Positions 7,748 through 14,838 of a DNA stretch of 58,461 nucleotides are shown one piece after another. Source of the stretch: an uncultured Eubacteriales bacterium (GTDB lineage: Bacteria > Bacillota > Clostridia > Christensenellales > Aristaeellaceae). The position numbers and the translations under genes are program-made. Position 1 is the first letter of the stretch; every line of letters starts with the position of its first letter. The notes beneath the pieces were generated by a model. It did no database searches and was not told where the DNA came from. It worked only from the letters and a program-made list of their open reading frames with translations. The stretch is taken from the NCBI GenBank assembly GCA_902778055.1, contig CACYWL010000015.1, positions 1-58,461 of the forward strand, given 5' to 3'.

Positions 7748-10030
7748 ATGCTGCGGGACGGAAGGATCCAGATTGGCACCGGGGTGAACGGCCCTGTTTT
7801 TCTTCTGCCCTCCATGGCCAACCGGCACGGCCTCATCGCCGGCGCCACGGGCACCGGCAAGACTGTCACGCTCAAGGTTCTGGCGGAGAGCTTTTCCGAC
7901 CTGGGCGTCCCGGTTTTTCTGAGCGATATCAAGAGCGATCTTTCCGGCATGGTCCGCGCCGGGGTGCGTTCCGAGGCGCTGGACCGGCGCCTGAGCTCCT
8001 GCGGGATCGATCCGGAAACCTTTGAATATCATGCGTTTCCCGCCGCGTTCTGGGATGTGTACGGGAAAAACGGGCAGCCCATTCAGGCCACTGTGGAGGC
8101 CATGGGCCCCCAGCTGCTCGCCCGGATGCTCGCGCTGAACGAGACGCAGACAGGCGTGCTGGGCATTCTTTTCCGCTACTGTGCGGAGTATGGCTATCCG
8201 CTGAATACCCTGGAGGATCTGAAGCAGATGCTCATCCTCATGGGGGAGAACGCCCGGGAGTTCACCCTTCATTACGGCAATGTCACCGCTGCTTCCGTCG
8301 GCGCGATTCAGCGGGCTGTGGCCATGCTGGAGGATGAGGGCGGCGCCTGCTTTTTCGGCACGGAGGAGTTCAGCGTGCTTCGCTGGCTGAAGCTGGATGA
8401 GCACGACCGGGGTTTTATCAACATTCTTTCCGCCGATGAACTCTTCGCGCATCCCCTCATGTATTCAACCTTCCTGCTGTGGATGCTGACCAGGCTGTAC
8501 GAGTCTCTCCCCGAGCGGGGGGATCAGGACAAGCCTGTGGCGGTCTTCTTCTTCGATGAGGCTCATCTGCTGTTTGACGACTGCTCCCGGGCCCTGATGG
8601 AAAAGGTGGAAAAGGTCGTCCGCCTGATCCGCTCCAAGGGCGTCGGCGTTTATTTCATCACCCAGAGCCCTGCCGACATTCCGATGTCCATCCTCGGTCA
8701 GCTGGGCAACCGTGTGCAGCATGCGCTCCGTGCCTATACTCCCCTGGATCAGAAGGCGGTCCGGGTCGCAGCGCAGACCTTCCGGGCCAATCCGGAATTT
8801 GACACGGAGGATGCCATCACCAAGCTGAAGACCGGGGAGGCACTGATTTCCTGCCTGGACGAGGACGGCGCGCCGGGGATCGTCGAACGGGCGACCGTTC
8901 TCCCGCCTCAGAGCCTGCTGGGCGCGCTGAGCGAGGCGGATCGGGCGCTGGCCGCCAAGGGGCTGCTGCCGGAGCAGCCGGTTTCCGGAAAGACGGAGAC
9001 CGAAGATTCCCCGCAGCCTCAGACAGATGCCCTTCCGCCCCAGGCCGACCCTGATCCGGCCGCTCCGGATGCGGATGCCGCCGCAGGAATCTCTTTTGCC
9101 CCGGCAGAAGCCGCTCCTGTTTCTCAGGAGGAGCCCGTGCCTGTGCTGGAGGTTCCGGAGACGGATGAATCCGGAGAGACTTCCGCATCCCCGGCGCCCG
9201 GGACGAATCCCGCCGCCCTTCCCGTGCTGGATCTGCCGCAGGAGGTTCCGACCGCTGCGGAGGAAATACAGGTTATTCCAGTTCTTTCGTTTCCCGTTTC
9301 CCCGACGACCCCTGAGCCGGTGCAGGAGATCACCGGAAGAAGCAGCATGAGTCAGACATTCAAGGTTTTCGATCCTGTGACGGGTCAGTATGTCGAACAG
9401 GAAAAGCCCGACATGACCCCCGTGGCCCCGCAGCCCGTGCAGGCCGCGCCCGCTGCCCCCGTATATCAGCCGGAGGCCCCCGCCGCGCCCGCTGCCCCTG
9501 TGTATCAGCCCGAGGCGCCCGCCGCGCCGGTGTATCAGCCTGCTCCCGCGGTGCAGCCCGTGCTGCAGCAGATGCCCGTCATGGTGCTGGATCAGGCGAC
9601 CGGCCAGTATGTCCAGCAGATGATGTGGATGCAGCAGGATCCCGCGACAGGGAACTGGATCCCTGCGCCTCAGACGCAGCCCGTCGTGCAGCCCGCCGCT
9701 CCGGTGGATCCGATTGCGCAGGCCGCGCAGCAGAAGGCTGCCGAGGCTGCCCGGAAGGAAGCGGAGAAGGCCGCCGAAGCCGCCCGCAGGGAGGCTGAGA
9801 AGGCGGAGAAGGAAGCCGCCCGCCTTGCCAAGGAGCAGGAGGCTGCCGAGCGCCGTGCCCGGAACGACGCCCTGCGCGAGGAAGCCGCCGAGCGGGCCAG
9901 GAAGAATGATTCCATCGCGGGCCGCATCAAGAATACCGCCATCCAGACCGCCACACGCCAGGTGACCTCCTCCCTGACCAAGGGAATCACCAATGCGATT
10001 TCCGATCTCTTCGGCGGAAAGAAGAAGTAA
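7748..10030 (+). CDS. HerA/DUF853-like P-loop ATPase with Pro/Ala-rich tail
   Basis: The N-terminal half (about 1-400) is a RecA-fold ATPase of the HerA-FtsK group: IAGATGTGKTVTLK is the Walker A motif and VAVFFFDEAHLLF the Walker B, with ATPs also implied by the SKGVGVYFITQSP segment. From about 400 to 620 the sequence is low-complexity, rich in Pro, Ala and Gln, with repeated VYQPEAPAAP units. A charged Ala/Glu/Lys/Arg coiled coil follows (660-715), and a tail ending in ISDLFGGKKK as in DUF853 proteins. The ATG at 7748 is preceded by GGGGGG. An ATG at 7730 would add six residues. Family members are annotated as helicases, but the cellular role is not proven. Confidence 0.88.
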   Translation: MLRDGRIQIGTGVNGPVFLLPSMANRHGLIAGATGTGKTVTLKVLAESFSDLGVPVFLSDIKSDLSGMVRAGVRSEALDRRLSSCGIDPETFEYHAFPAAFWDVYGKNGQPIQATVEAMGPQLLARMLALNETQTGVLGILFRYCAEYGYPLNTLEDLKQMLILMGENAREFTLHYGNVTAASVGAIQRAVAMLEDEGGACFFGTEEFSVLRWLKLDEHDRGFINILSADELFAHPLMYSTFLLWMLTRLYESLPERGDQDKPVAVFFFDEAHLLFDDCSRALMEKVEKVVRLIRSKGVGVYFITQSPADIPMSILGQLGNRVQHALRAYTPLDQKAVRVAAQTFRANPEFDTEDAITKLKTGEALISCLDEDGAPGIVERATVLPPQSLLGALSEADRALAAKGLLPEQPVSGKTETEDSPQPQTDALPPQADPDPAAPDADAAAGISFAPAEAAPVSQEEPVPVLEVPETDESGETSASPAPGTNPAALPVLDLPQEVPTAAEEIQVIPVLSFPVSPTTPEPVQEITGRSSMSQTFKVFDPVTGQYVEQEKPDMTPVAPQPVQAAPAAPVYQPEAPAAPAAPVYQPEAPAAPVYQPAPAVQPVLQQMPVMVLDQATGQYVQQMMWMQQDPATGNWIPAPQTQPVVQPAAPVDPIAQAAQQKAAEAARKEAEKAAEAARREAEKAEKEAARLAKEQEAAERRARNDALREEAAERARKNDSIAGRIKNTAIQTATRQVTSSLTKGITNAISDLFGGKKK
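9430..9555 (+). repeat. Imperfect tandem coding repeat (VYQPEAPAAP units)
   Basis: Three copies of a unit encoding VYQP followed by Pro/Ala residues, with near-identical DNA (GTNTATCAGCC cores at about 9460, 9500 and 9530), inside the HerA-like gene. Such repeats can change in length by slippage. Confidence 0.7.
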
Positions 10031-10119
10031 GGGATCCTTCGAATCCGTATGCCGTCTCTTCCCAGGGAAGAACGGCGTTGGAGATAATCAATGCCATTAA
10101 TAAAGGGAGGAATGTTTTT

Positions 10120-10512
10120 ATGGGCAAGCTGCTGAAAGAGTTTAAAGAGTTCGCAATCCGCGGCAACATGGTGGATATGGCCATCGGTGTCGTGATCGGC
10201 GCCGCCTTCGGCAAGGTGGTGACCGCAATCATCGATATCTTCCTGACCCCGATCATGGAGTCCCTTCCCAAGCTGGAAAACGGCGGCACCGGATTCACGG
10301 GCAGCCTGATTTCCTTCTGTGCGGTTCTGGTGGAGTTCCTGCTGACCGCGCTGGTGCTCTTCGTCATCGTCAAGGCCATCAACAAGGCCAAGTCCGTGAC
10401 CAAGAAGCCCGAAAAGCCCGCGGATCCGACCACCAAGAAGTGCCCCTTCTGCCTCAGCGAGATCGACATCAAGGCGACCCGCTGCCCGCACTGCACGAGC
10501 GAAATCAAATAA
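10120..10512 (+). CDS. mscL: Large-conductance mechanosensitive channel with C-terminal zinc ribbon
   Basis: MscL opens under membrane tension to release solutes during hypo-osmotic shock. The N-terminal amphipathic helix and first membrane segment read KEFKEFAIRGNMVDMAIGVVIGAAFG, split here as KEFKEFAIRGN then MVDMAIGVVIGAAFG, which is highly characteristic. A second membrane segment spans about 70-92. After it come two CxxC pairs, CPFC and CPHC, forming a zinc ribbon that replaces the usual helical bundle. The ATG at 10120 follows AAGGGAGG. Length is 130 residues. Confidence 0.95.
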   Translation: MGKLLKEFKEFAIRGNMVDMAIGVVIGAAFGKVVTAIIDIFLTPIMESLPKLENGGTGFTGSLISFCAVLVEFLLTALVLFVIVKAINKAKSVTKKPEKPADPTTKKCPFCLSEIDIKATRCPHCTSEIK

Positions 10513-10530
10513 TCGTTCCGCCGGTCTTTA

Positions 10531-10556
10531 CCCCGCCCGAAAGGGCGGGGTTTCTT
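10531..10556 (+). terminator. Terminator of mscL
   Basis: CCCCGCCC and GGGCGGGG flank a GAAA loop and are followed by TTTCTT. Confidence 0.9.
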
Positions 10557-10583
10557 GTACCGCGCGGCACAGGAGGAACGCCG

Positions 10584-10651
10584 GGTTTTTGAATGCTTTT
10601 TGAGGGAAAGGACCCGCTGAGCGGTCTGACGTGGTTTTTGAATGTTTTTTG
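10584..10651 (+). repeat. Pair of 19-bp direct repeats ahead of the nfn promoter
   Basis: GGTTTTTGAATGCTTTTTG at 10584-10602 recurs at 10633-10651 with one change. The copies are 49 bp apart and the second abuts the -35 box at 10653. This spacing suits an operator pair. No regulator is identified. Confidence 0.6.
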
Positions 10652-10652
10652 C

Positions 10653-10681
10653 TTGTCAGGAGACCGCGTTCTCTGTACAAT
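10653..10681 (+). promoter_or_regulatory. Promoter of nfnAB
   Basis: TTGTCA (10653-10658), a 17-nt spacer and TACAAT (10676-10681). Confidence 0.75.
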
Positions 10682-10737
10682 GATGCAAGTACACAATTCC
10701 GGGACGGCAGCCGGCCCGGCGGGGAGGGAAGGTTTCG

Positions 10738-11586
10738 ATGTATCGGATCGTGAGGAGAAAAGAGCTGAACCCGTCCATGATTCAGCTTGAAATTGAGGCG
10801 CCGCTGGTGGCCCGCAAGGCGCGGCCCGGACAGTTCATCATCCTGCGGGTGGATGAGGAGGGGGAGAGGATTCCCCTGACCATCGCGGGCAGCGACGCGG
10901 AGGAAGGCACCGTGAAGATCATCTTCCAGGTGGTCGGCGCGACGACGGAGAAGCTGCGGCGGAAGGCCGAGGGCGACTTTATTCAGGATTTTGCCGGCCC
11001 GCTGGGGGTTGCGACCCATACGGAGGAGATCCGGAGCGTCTGCGTCGTCGGCGGCGGCGCGGGATGCGCCATCGCGATGCCCATTGCCCAGGAGTTTCAC
11101 CGGCTGGGGGCGGAGGTGACCAGCATTATCGGCTTCCGCAGCAGGGATCTGCTGATTCTGGAGGAGGAATTCCGGGACTGCTCCGACGAACTGATCGTCA
11201 TGACCGATGACGGAAGCTACGGCCGGCACGGCAATGTGACCGTGCCGCTGAAGGAGATGCTGGAGGCCGGGAAAAAGTTCGACCTGGTCATCACCATCGG
11301 TCCGCTGATCATGATGAAATTCGTGGTGGCCGCGGCCAGACCCTTCGGCGTTCCGGTGACGGTCAGCATGAACCCGATCATGATCGACGGCACGGGCATG
11401 TGCGGCGGATGCCGGATCACGCTGGTGCAGGACGGAAAACGGGTGACGAAGTTCGCCTGCGTCGACGGGCCGGATTTCAACGGCTATGAGATCGACTTTG
11501 ATGAGGCCATGAGCCGGGGCCGGATGTATCAGGAGTTTGAGCGGCACGCGTACGAAAAGGCGTGCAATCTGTTTCAGGGCGCGTAA
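10738..11586 (+). CDS. nfnA: NADH-dependent ferredoxin:NADP+ oxidoreductase, small subunit (NfnA-type)
   Basis: A 282-residue FAD/NAD-binding reductase of the ferredoxin-NADP reductase superfamily. The FAD domain shows RPGQFIILRV and IPLTIAG. The nucleotide domain shows VVGGGAGCAIAMPIA. Near the C-terminus GTGMCGGCRITL and FACVDGPDF carry the three Cys and the acidic residue that hold a [2Fe-2S] cluster in this family. With the next gene it should form the bifurcating transhydrogenase that moves electrons between NADPH, NAD and ferredoxin. Dihydroorotate dehydrogenase PyrK-like proteins are related, but the neighbour settles the call. Confidence 0.9.
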   Translation: MYRIVRRKELNPSMIQLEIEAPLVARKARPGQFIILRVDEEGERIPLTIAGSDAEEGTVKIIFQVVGATTEKLRRKAEGDFIQDFAGPLGVATHTEEIRSVCVVGGGAGCAIAMPIAQEFHRLGAEVTSIIGFRSRDLLILEEEFRDCSDELIVMTDDGSYGRHGNVTVPLKEMLEAGKKFDLVITIGPLIMMKFVVAAARPFGVPVTVSMNPIMIDGTGMCGGCRITLVQDGKRVTKFACVDGPDFNGYEIDFDEAMSRGRMYQEFERHAYEKACNLFQGA

Positions 11587-11601
11587 GGGAGGAGAAGAAA
11601 G

Positions 11602-13014
11602 ATGGCTGTGAATCCGAAAAAACAGGAGATGCCGAGTCAGGCTCCCGAGGTGCGCGCGCACAACTTTCAGGAGGTGGCGCTGGGATATACGGCGGAGATG
11701 GCCGAGGGGGAGGCAAAGCGCTGCCTGAACTGCAAAAACCAGCCCTGCGTCGCCGGATGCCCGGTGAACATCCGGATTCCGGACTTTATCGGCCGGATCC
11801 GGCAGGGAGACTATGAGGGCGCCTACCAGATCATCAGCCGGTCCTCCTCGCTGCCGGCGGTCTGCGGCCGGGTGTGCCCCCAGGAGAGCCAGTGCGAAAG
11901 CCAGTGCACGCTGCGCGTCCGGGCGAAGATGGATCCCGTCGGGATCGGGCGCCTGGAGCGGTTCGTTGCGGACTGGCACAATGCCAACGTGCATGAAAAG
12001 GCCCAGGCTCCCGCGCCCAACGGACACCGGGTGGCCGTGGTCGGCGCCGGCCCCTCCGGGCTGACCTGCGCCGGGGATCTGGCGAAGAAGGGATACAGCG
12101 TCACGGTGTATGAGGCGCTGCATACGGCCGGCGGCGTGCTGGTCTACGGTATTCCGGAATTCCGGCTGCCCAAGTCCATTGTGGCGAAGGAGGTCGAGAC
12201 GCTGAAGGAGCTCGGCGTAAAGATCGAGACCAACGTCATTATCGGCAAGACGCTGACGGTGGACGAGCTGTTTGAGATGGGCTTTGAGGCCGTGTTCATC
12301 GGCTCCGGAGCAGGCCTGCCCAACTTCATGAACATCCCCGGAGAGGCGCTCAAGGGCGTCTATTCCGCCAACGAGTTCCTGACCCGGAGCAACCTGATGA
12401 AGGCCTATCTGGAGGACCCGGATACCCCCATCATGAAGGGCGGAAAGGTTGCCGTCGTGGGCGGCGGCAACGTGGCCATGGACGCGGCAAGAACGGCCCT
12501 GCGGCTGGGAGCGGAAAAGGTGTACATCATTTACCGCCGCAGCATGGAGGAGCTGCCCGCCCGCCGGGAGGAGGTCGAGCATGCGGAGGAGGAAGGAATC
12601 GACTTCCGCCTGCTGTGCAACCCGGTCGAAATCCTGGGATACGAAAACCCGGAAAACCCGCGGGATCCGAAGAACGGCTTCGTGAACGGTATCCGCTGCA
12701 TCCGGATGGAGCTGGGCGAGCCGGACGCTTCCGGGCGGCGCCGGCCCGTGGAGATCGCCGGCAGTGAATTCGAGCTGGACGTGACCGCGGTGGTCATCGC
12801 GATCGGCACGAGCCCGAATCCGCTGATCAAGAACACCACCGGAGGCCTGGAGGTCAACCGCCGGGGCGGCATCATCGTCAACGAGGAGGGGCTGACCTCC
12901 CGGGAGCATGTGTACGCCGGCGGCGACGCGGTGACCGGGGCCGCGACGGTGATTTCCGCCATGGGTGCCGGCAAGACGGCCGCGAAGGCCATCGACGAGG
13001 CGCTGAGAGGATAA
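11602..13014 (+). CDS. nfnB: NADH-dependent ferredoxin:NADP+ oxidoreductase, large subunit (NfnB/GltA-type)
   Basis: A 470-residue flavoprotein of the glutamate-synthase small-chain family. An N-terminal ferredoxin-like domain carries RCLNCKNQPCVAGCP and VCPQESQCESQC, eight Cys able to bind two [4Fe-4S] clusters. Then come two Rossmann folds, VAVVGAGPSGLTCAG (FAD) and VAVVGGGNVAMDAAR (NADPH), and a final GGDAVTGAATVISAMGAG flavin motif. The gene starts 15 bases after nfnA behind GGGAGG. A stand-alone glutamate synthase small subunit is the alternative, but no large subunit is nearby. Confidence 0.92.
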   Translation: MAVNPKKQEMPSQAPEVRAHNFQEVALGYTAEMAEGEAKRCLNCKNQPCVAGCPVNIRIPDFIGRIRQGDYEGAYQIISRSSSLPAVCGRVCPQESQCESQCTLRVRAKMDPVGIGRLERFVADWHNANVHEKAQAPAPNGHRVAVVGAGPSGLTCAGDLAKKGYSVTVYEALHTAGGVLVYGIPEFRLPKSIVAKEVETLKELGVKIETNVIIGKTLTVDELFEMGFEAVFIGSGAGLPNFMNIPGEALKGVYSANEFLTRSNLMKAYLEDPDTPIMKGGKVAVVGGGNVAMDAARTALRLGAEKVYIIYRRSMEELPARREEVEHAEEEGIDFRLLCNPVEILGYENPENPRDPKNGFVNGIRCIRMELGEPDASGRRRPVEIAGSEFELDVTAVVIAIGTSPNPLIKNTTGGLEVNRRGGIIVNEEGLTSREHVYAGGDAVTGAATVISAMGAGKTAAKAIDEALRG

Positions 13015-13032
13015 ACGGACATACACGGAAAG

Positions 13033-13065
13033 GGATCGCATGCATCTTGCGTGCGGTCCTTTTTT
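13033..13065 (+). terminator. Terminator of nfnAB
   Basis: GGATCGCATGCA pairs with TGCGTGCGGTCC (two G-T pairs) around a TCT loop and is followed by six T. A promoter for the next gene starts inside its 3' arm. Confidence 0.85.
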
Positions 13066-13075
13066 GAAGTACAAT
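13047..13075 (+). promoter_or_regulatory. Promoter of the YitT-family gene, inside a terminator
   Basis: TTGCGT (13047-13052), a 17-nt spacer and TACAAT (13070-13075). The -35 box is part of the upstream terminator's 3' arm. Confidence 0.6.
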
Positions 13076-13106
13076 AAACAATCATGATGCATCCGGAGGG
13101 ATGATA

Positions 13107-13985
13107 TTGCGAAGGGATCATCATCGGGGCAGCCGCCTGAAGGGACCGGCTTTGCGCACCGCCTCGCTGCTGGCCGGCTCCGTGCTCTACGCGCTGGGAA
13201 TTGTCAGCTTTGTCCGCTCGGCCGGCCTTTTTCCCGGCGGGTTTTCCGGCTTTTCGCTGCTGGTTCAGGAGCTGTGTACCCGTTATCTCGGGTTTACCCC
13301 GCCCTATTCCGTCCTCAGCATTACCATGAACATCATCGCGGCGGCGCTCTGCTTCCGCTTTATCGGAAAGCGCTTTGCCGTGCTGTCCATGAGCAGCGTG
13401 ATCCTGACAGGCATTCTGACGGATCTGCTGCCCACCATGACCCTTGCGACGGATCCGCTGCTGAACAGCGTGTTCGGCGGTGTGGTGGCCGGTTTTGCGA
13501 TCTCCCTGTGCCTGCGGGGCGGAGCCAGCACCGGCGGAACGGATTTTATCAGCATCTACGTGGCGGAAAAACAGGGGAAGGATGCTTTCAATCTGATCCT
13601 GGCCGGCAATGTGCTGATGCTCTCCGCCGCGGGCTTTGCCTTCGGATGGGACCGGGCGCTCTACTCGATGATCTACCAGTACTGCTCCACCCAGGCGCTG
13701 CACTACCTTTATCAGCGCTATCAGCACCGGACCATCTGGATTGTGACGGAGAAGCCGGAGGAAGTCTACGAAATCATCCGGGAGCGTACCCATCACGGCG
13801 CGACGCTGTTCAAGGGAATCGGCCTGTACCGGAATGAGCCCCGGTCCATGCTGTATTCCGTGGTTTCCGGGGATGATGTGCGGGGCGTGGTCCGGGCCAT
13901 TCACGAGGTGGACGGCAATGCCTTCATCAATACCCAGCGCACGGATTCGCTGATCGGTCGGTTTTACCGGACCCCGCAGAGATAA
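13107..13985 (+). CDS. YitT-family membrane protein (DUF161/DUF2179)
   Basis: Five or so membrane segments (for example LLAGSVLYALGIVSFV, SVLSITMNIIAAALCF and SVFGGVVAGFAISLCL) are followed by a cytoplasmic DUF2179 domain (about residues 205-290). The conserved GLFPGGFSGFS and GGASTGGTDFIS loops are typical of YitT proteins. Their transport role is unknown. I chose the TTG at 13107 because GGAGGG lies six bases before it. The ATG at 13101 would touch that site. It stands alone between two terminators. Confidence 0.88.
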   Translation: MRRDHHRGSRLKGPALRTASLLAGSVLYALGIVSFVRSAGLFPGGFSGFSLLVQELCTRYLGFTPPYSVLSITMNIIAAALCFRFIGKRFAVLSMSSVILTGILTDLLPTMTLATDPLLNSVFGGVVAGFAISLCLRGGASTGGTDFISIYVAEKQGKDAFNLILAGNVLMLSAAGFAFGWDRALYSMIYQYCSTQALHYLYQRYQHRTIWIVTEKPEEVYEIIRERTHHGATLFKGIGLYRNEPRSMLYSVVSGDDVRGVVRAIHEVDGNAFINTQRTDSLIGRFYRTPQR

Positions 13986-13995
13986 ATTAAGAAGC

Positions 13996-14023
13996 AAAAG
14001 AGACGCCGGACGGCGTCTCTTTT
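13996..14023. terminator. Bidirectional terminator between convergent genes
   Basis: AGAGACGCC and GGCGTCTCT form a nine-pair stem with four A before and three further T after. It separates the forward YitT gene from the reverse metallophosphoesterase gene. Confidence 0.85.
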
Positions 14024-14129
14024 GGTATCGGGGAAGCGCTGACGGATTCAGATCAGCGTGAAAGAATCCTACCTTTTTCAGGGTTTTTTCAGTTCTCCGG
14101 CTTCGCGGGGGAGCTTGTTCGGCGTATTC

Positions 14130-14813
14130 TCAGAAATGCTCCTCCCCCGGTTCGCTGCGTTTTTTCATGCGGCGGGCGGCCAGGGGCCGGGGCGGCTTCT
14201 CAATCCGCCATTCATCCGGCCATTCGTAGGTATAGCAGCCGCAGGCGTTGATGACGGGGATGCCGTCGTACTCCCGTTCCCGGACAAAATTCGCGCCGGA
14301 ATAGGCCTGGTGCACGTGACCGTGAAACATGACCCGGGGACGGTACCGGCTGAGCAGGGGCTTGAAGCACTCGAAGCCGCGATGAGGCAGATCCTCCTGA
14401 TCCCCCAGGCCGGCAATGGGGGAATGGGCCAGCAGCAGATCGAATCCTCCGCAGCCCTTCAGCTCCCACCGCAGGCCGCGGATGCGGCTCTCCATCTCCT
14501 TTTCGGTGAACATCGTTGGGCAGTCGGGCCGGTACCTCATGGATCCGCCCAGCCCGAGAATCCGCAGCCCGCAGGCCTGGACCACATGCCCTTCCGCGTT
14601 GATGCAGCCCTCCGGAGGCTTCACATTGTACTGATGGTCGTGGTTGCCGTGGACATAGACCAGCGGAGCGGAGGAAAAACAGGTGATATAGCTCAGGTAG
14701 GACGAGGGCAGATCGCCGCAGGAAAGGATCAGGTCCGCCTCCCGCAGGGTGTCCCTTCCGAATTCGCTCCACAGCCGCCGGTCCGGTTCGTCGGCCAGCA
14801 CCAGAATCCTCAT
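14130..14813 (-). CDS. Metallophosphoesterase
   Basis: This 227-residue protein has the calcineurin-like fold motifs GD (SCGDLPSSYL), GNHD (YVHGNHDHQY), AHSP and GHVH. The first metal motif is the variant ADEPDRRLW in place of the usual DxH; a related ADEExxxLW form is, from memory, common in a clostridial subgroup. The substrate is unknown. It starts 25 bases after the reverse BMP-fusion gene ends and is probably in the same transcript. The end carries a Lys/Arg-rich tail. Confidence 0.85.
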   Translation of the reverse strand: MRILVLADEPDRRLWSEFGRDTLREADLILSCGDLPSSYLSYITCFSSAPLVYVHGNHDHQYNVKPPEGCINAEGHVVQACGLRILGLGGSMRYRPDCPTMFTEKEMESRIRGLRWELKGCGGFDLLLAHSPIAGLGDQEDLPHRGFECFKPLLSRYRPRVMFHGHVHQAYSGANFVREREYDGIPVINACGCYTYEWPDEWRIEKPPRPLAARRMKKRSEPGEEHF

Positions 14814-14838
14814 TGTGACGCCTCCCTTGCTTTTGAGG

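Noticed and set aside
9430..9555. Regular repeats as a CRISPR array
   Set aside because: They are in frame in a coding tail, have no spacers of even length and no cas genes are nearby.
10584..10651. Rex operator ahead of nfnAB
   Set aside because: The repeats are direct, not inverted, and lack the TTAACAA half-site.
10528..13092. Reverse open frame of 854 codons opposite nfnAB
   Set aside because: It is the antisense shadow of two well-supported genes and crosses a terminator and a promoter.
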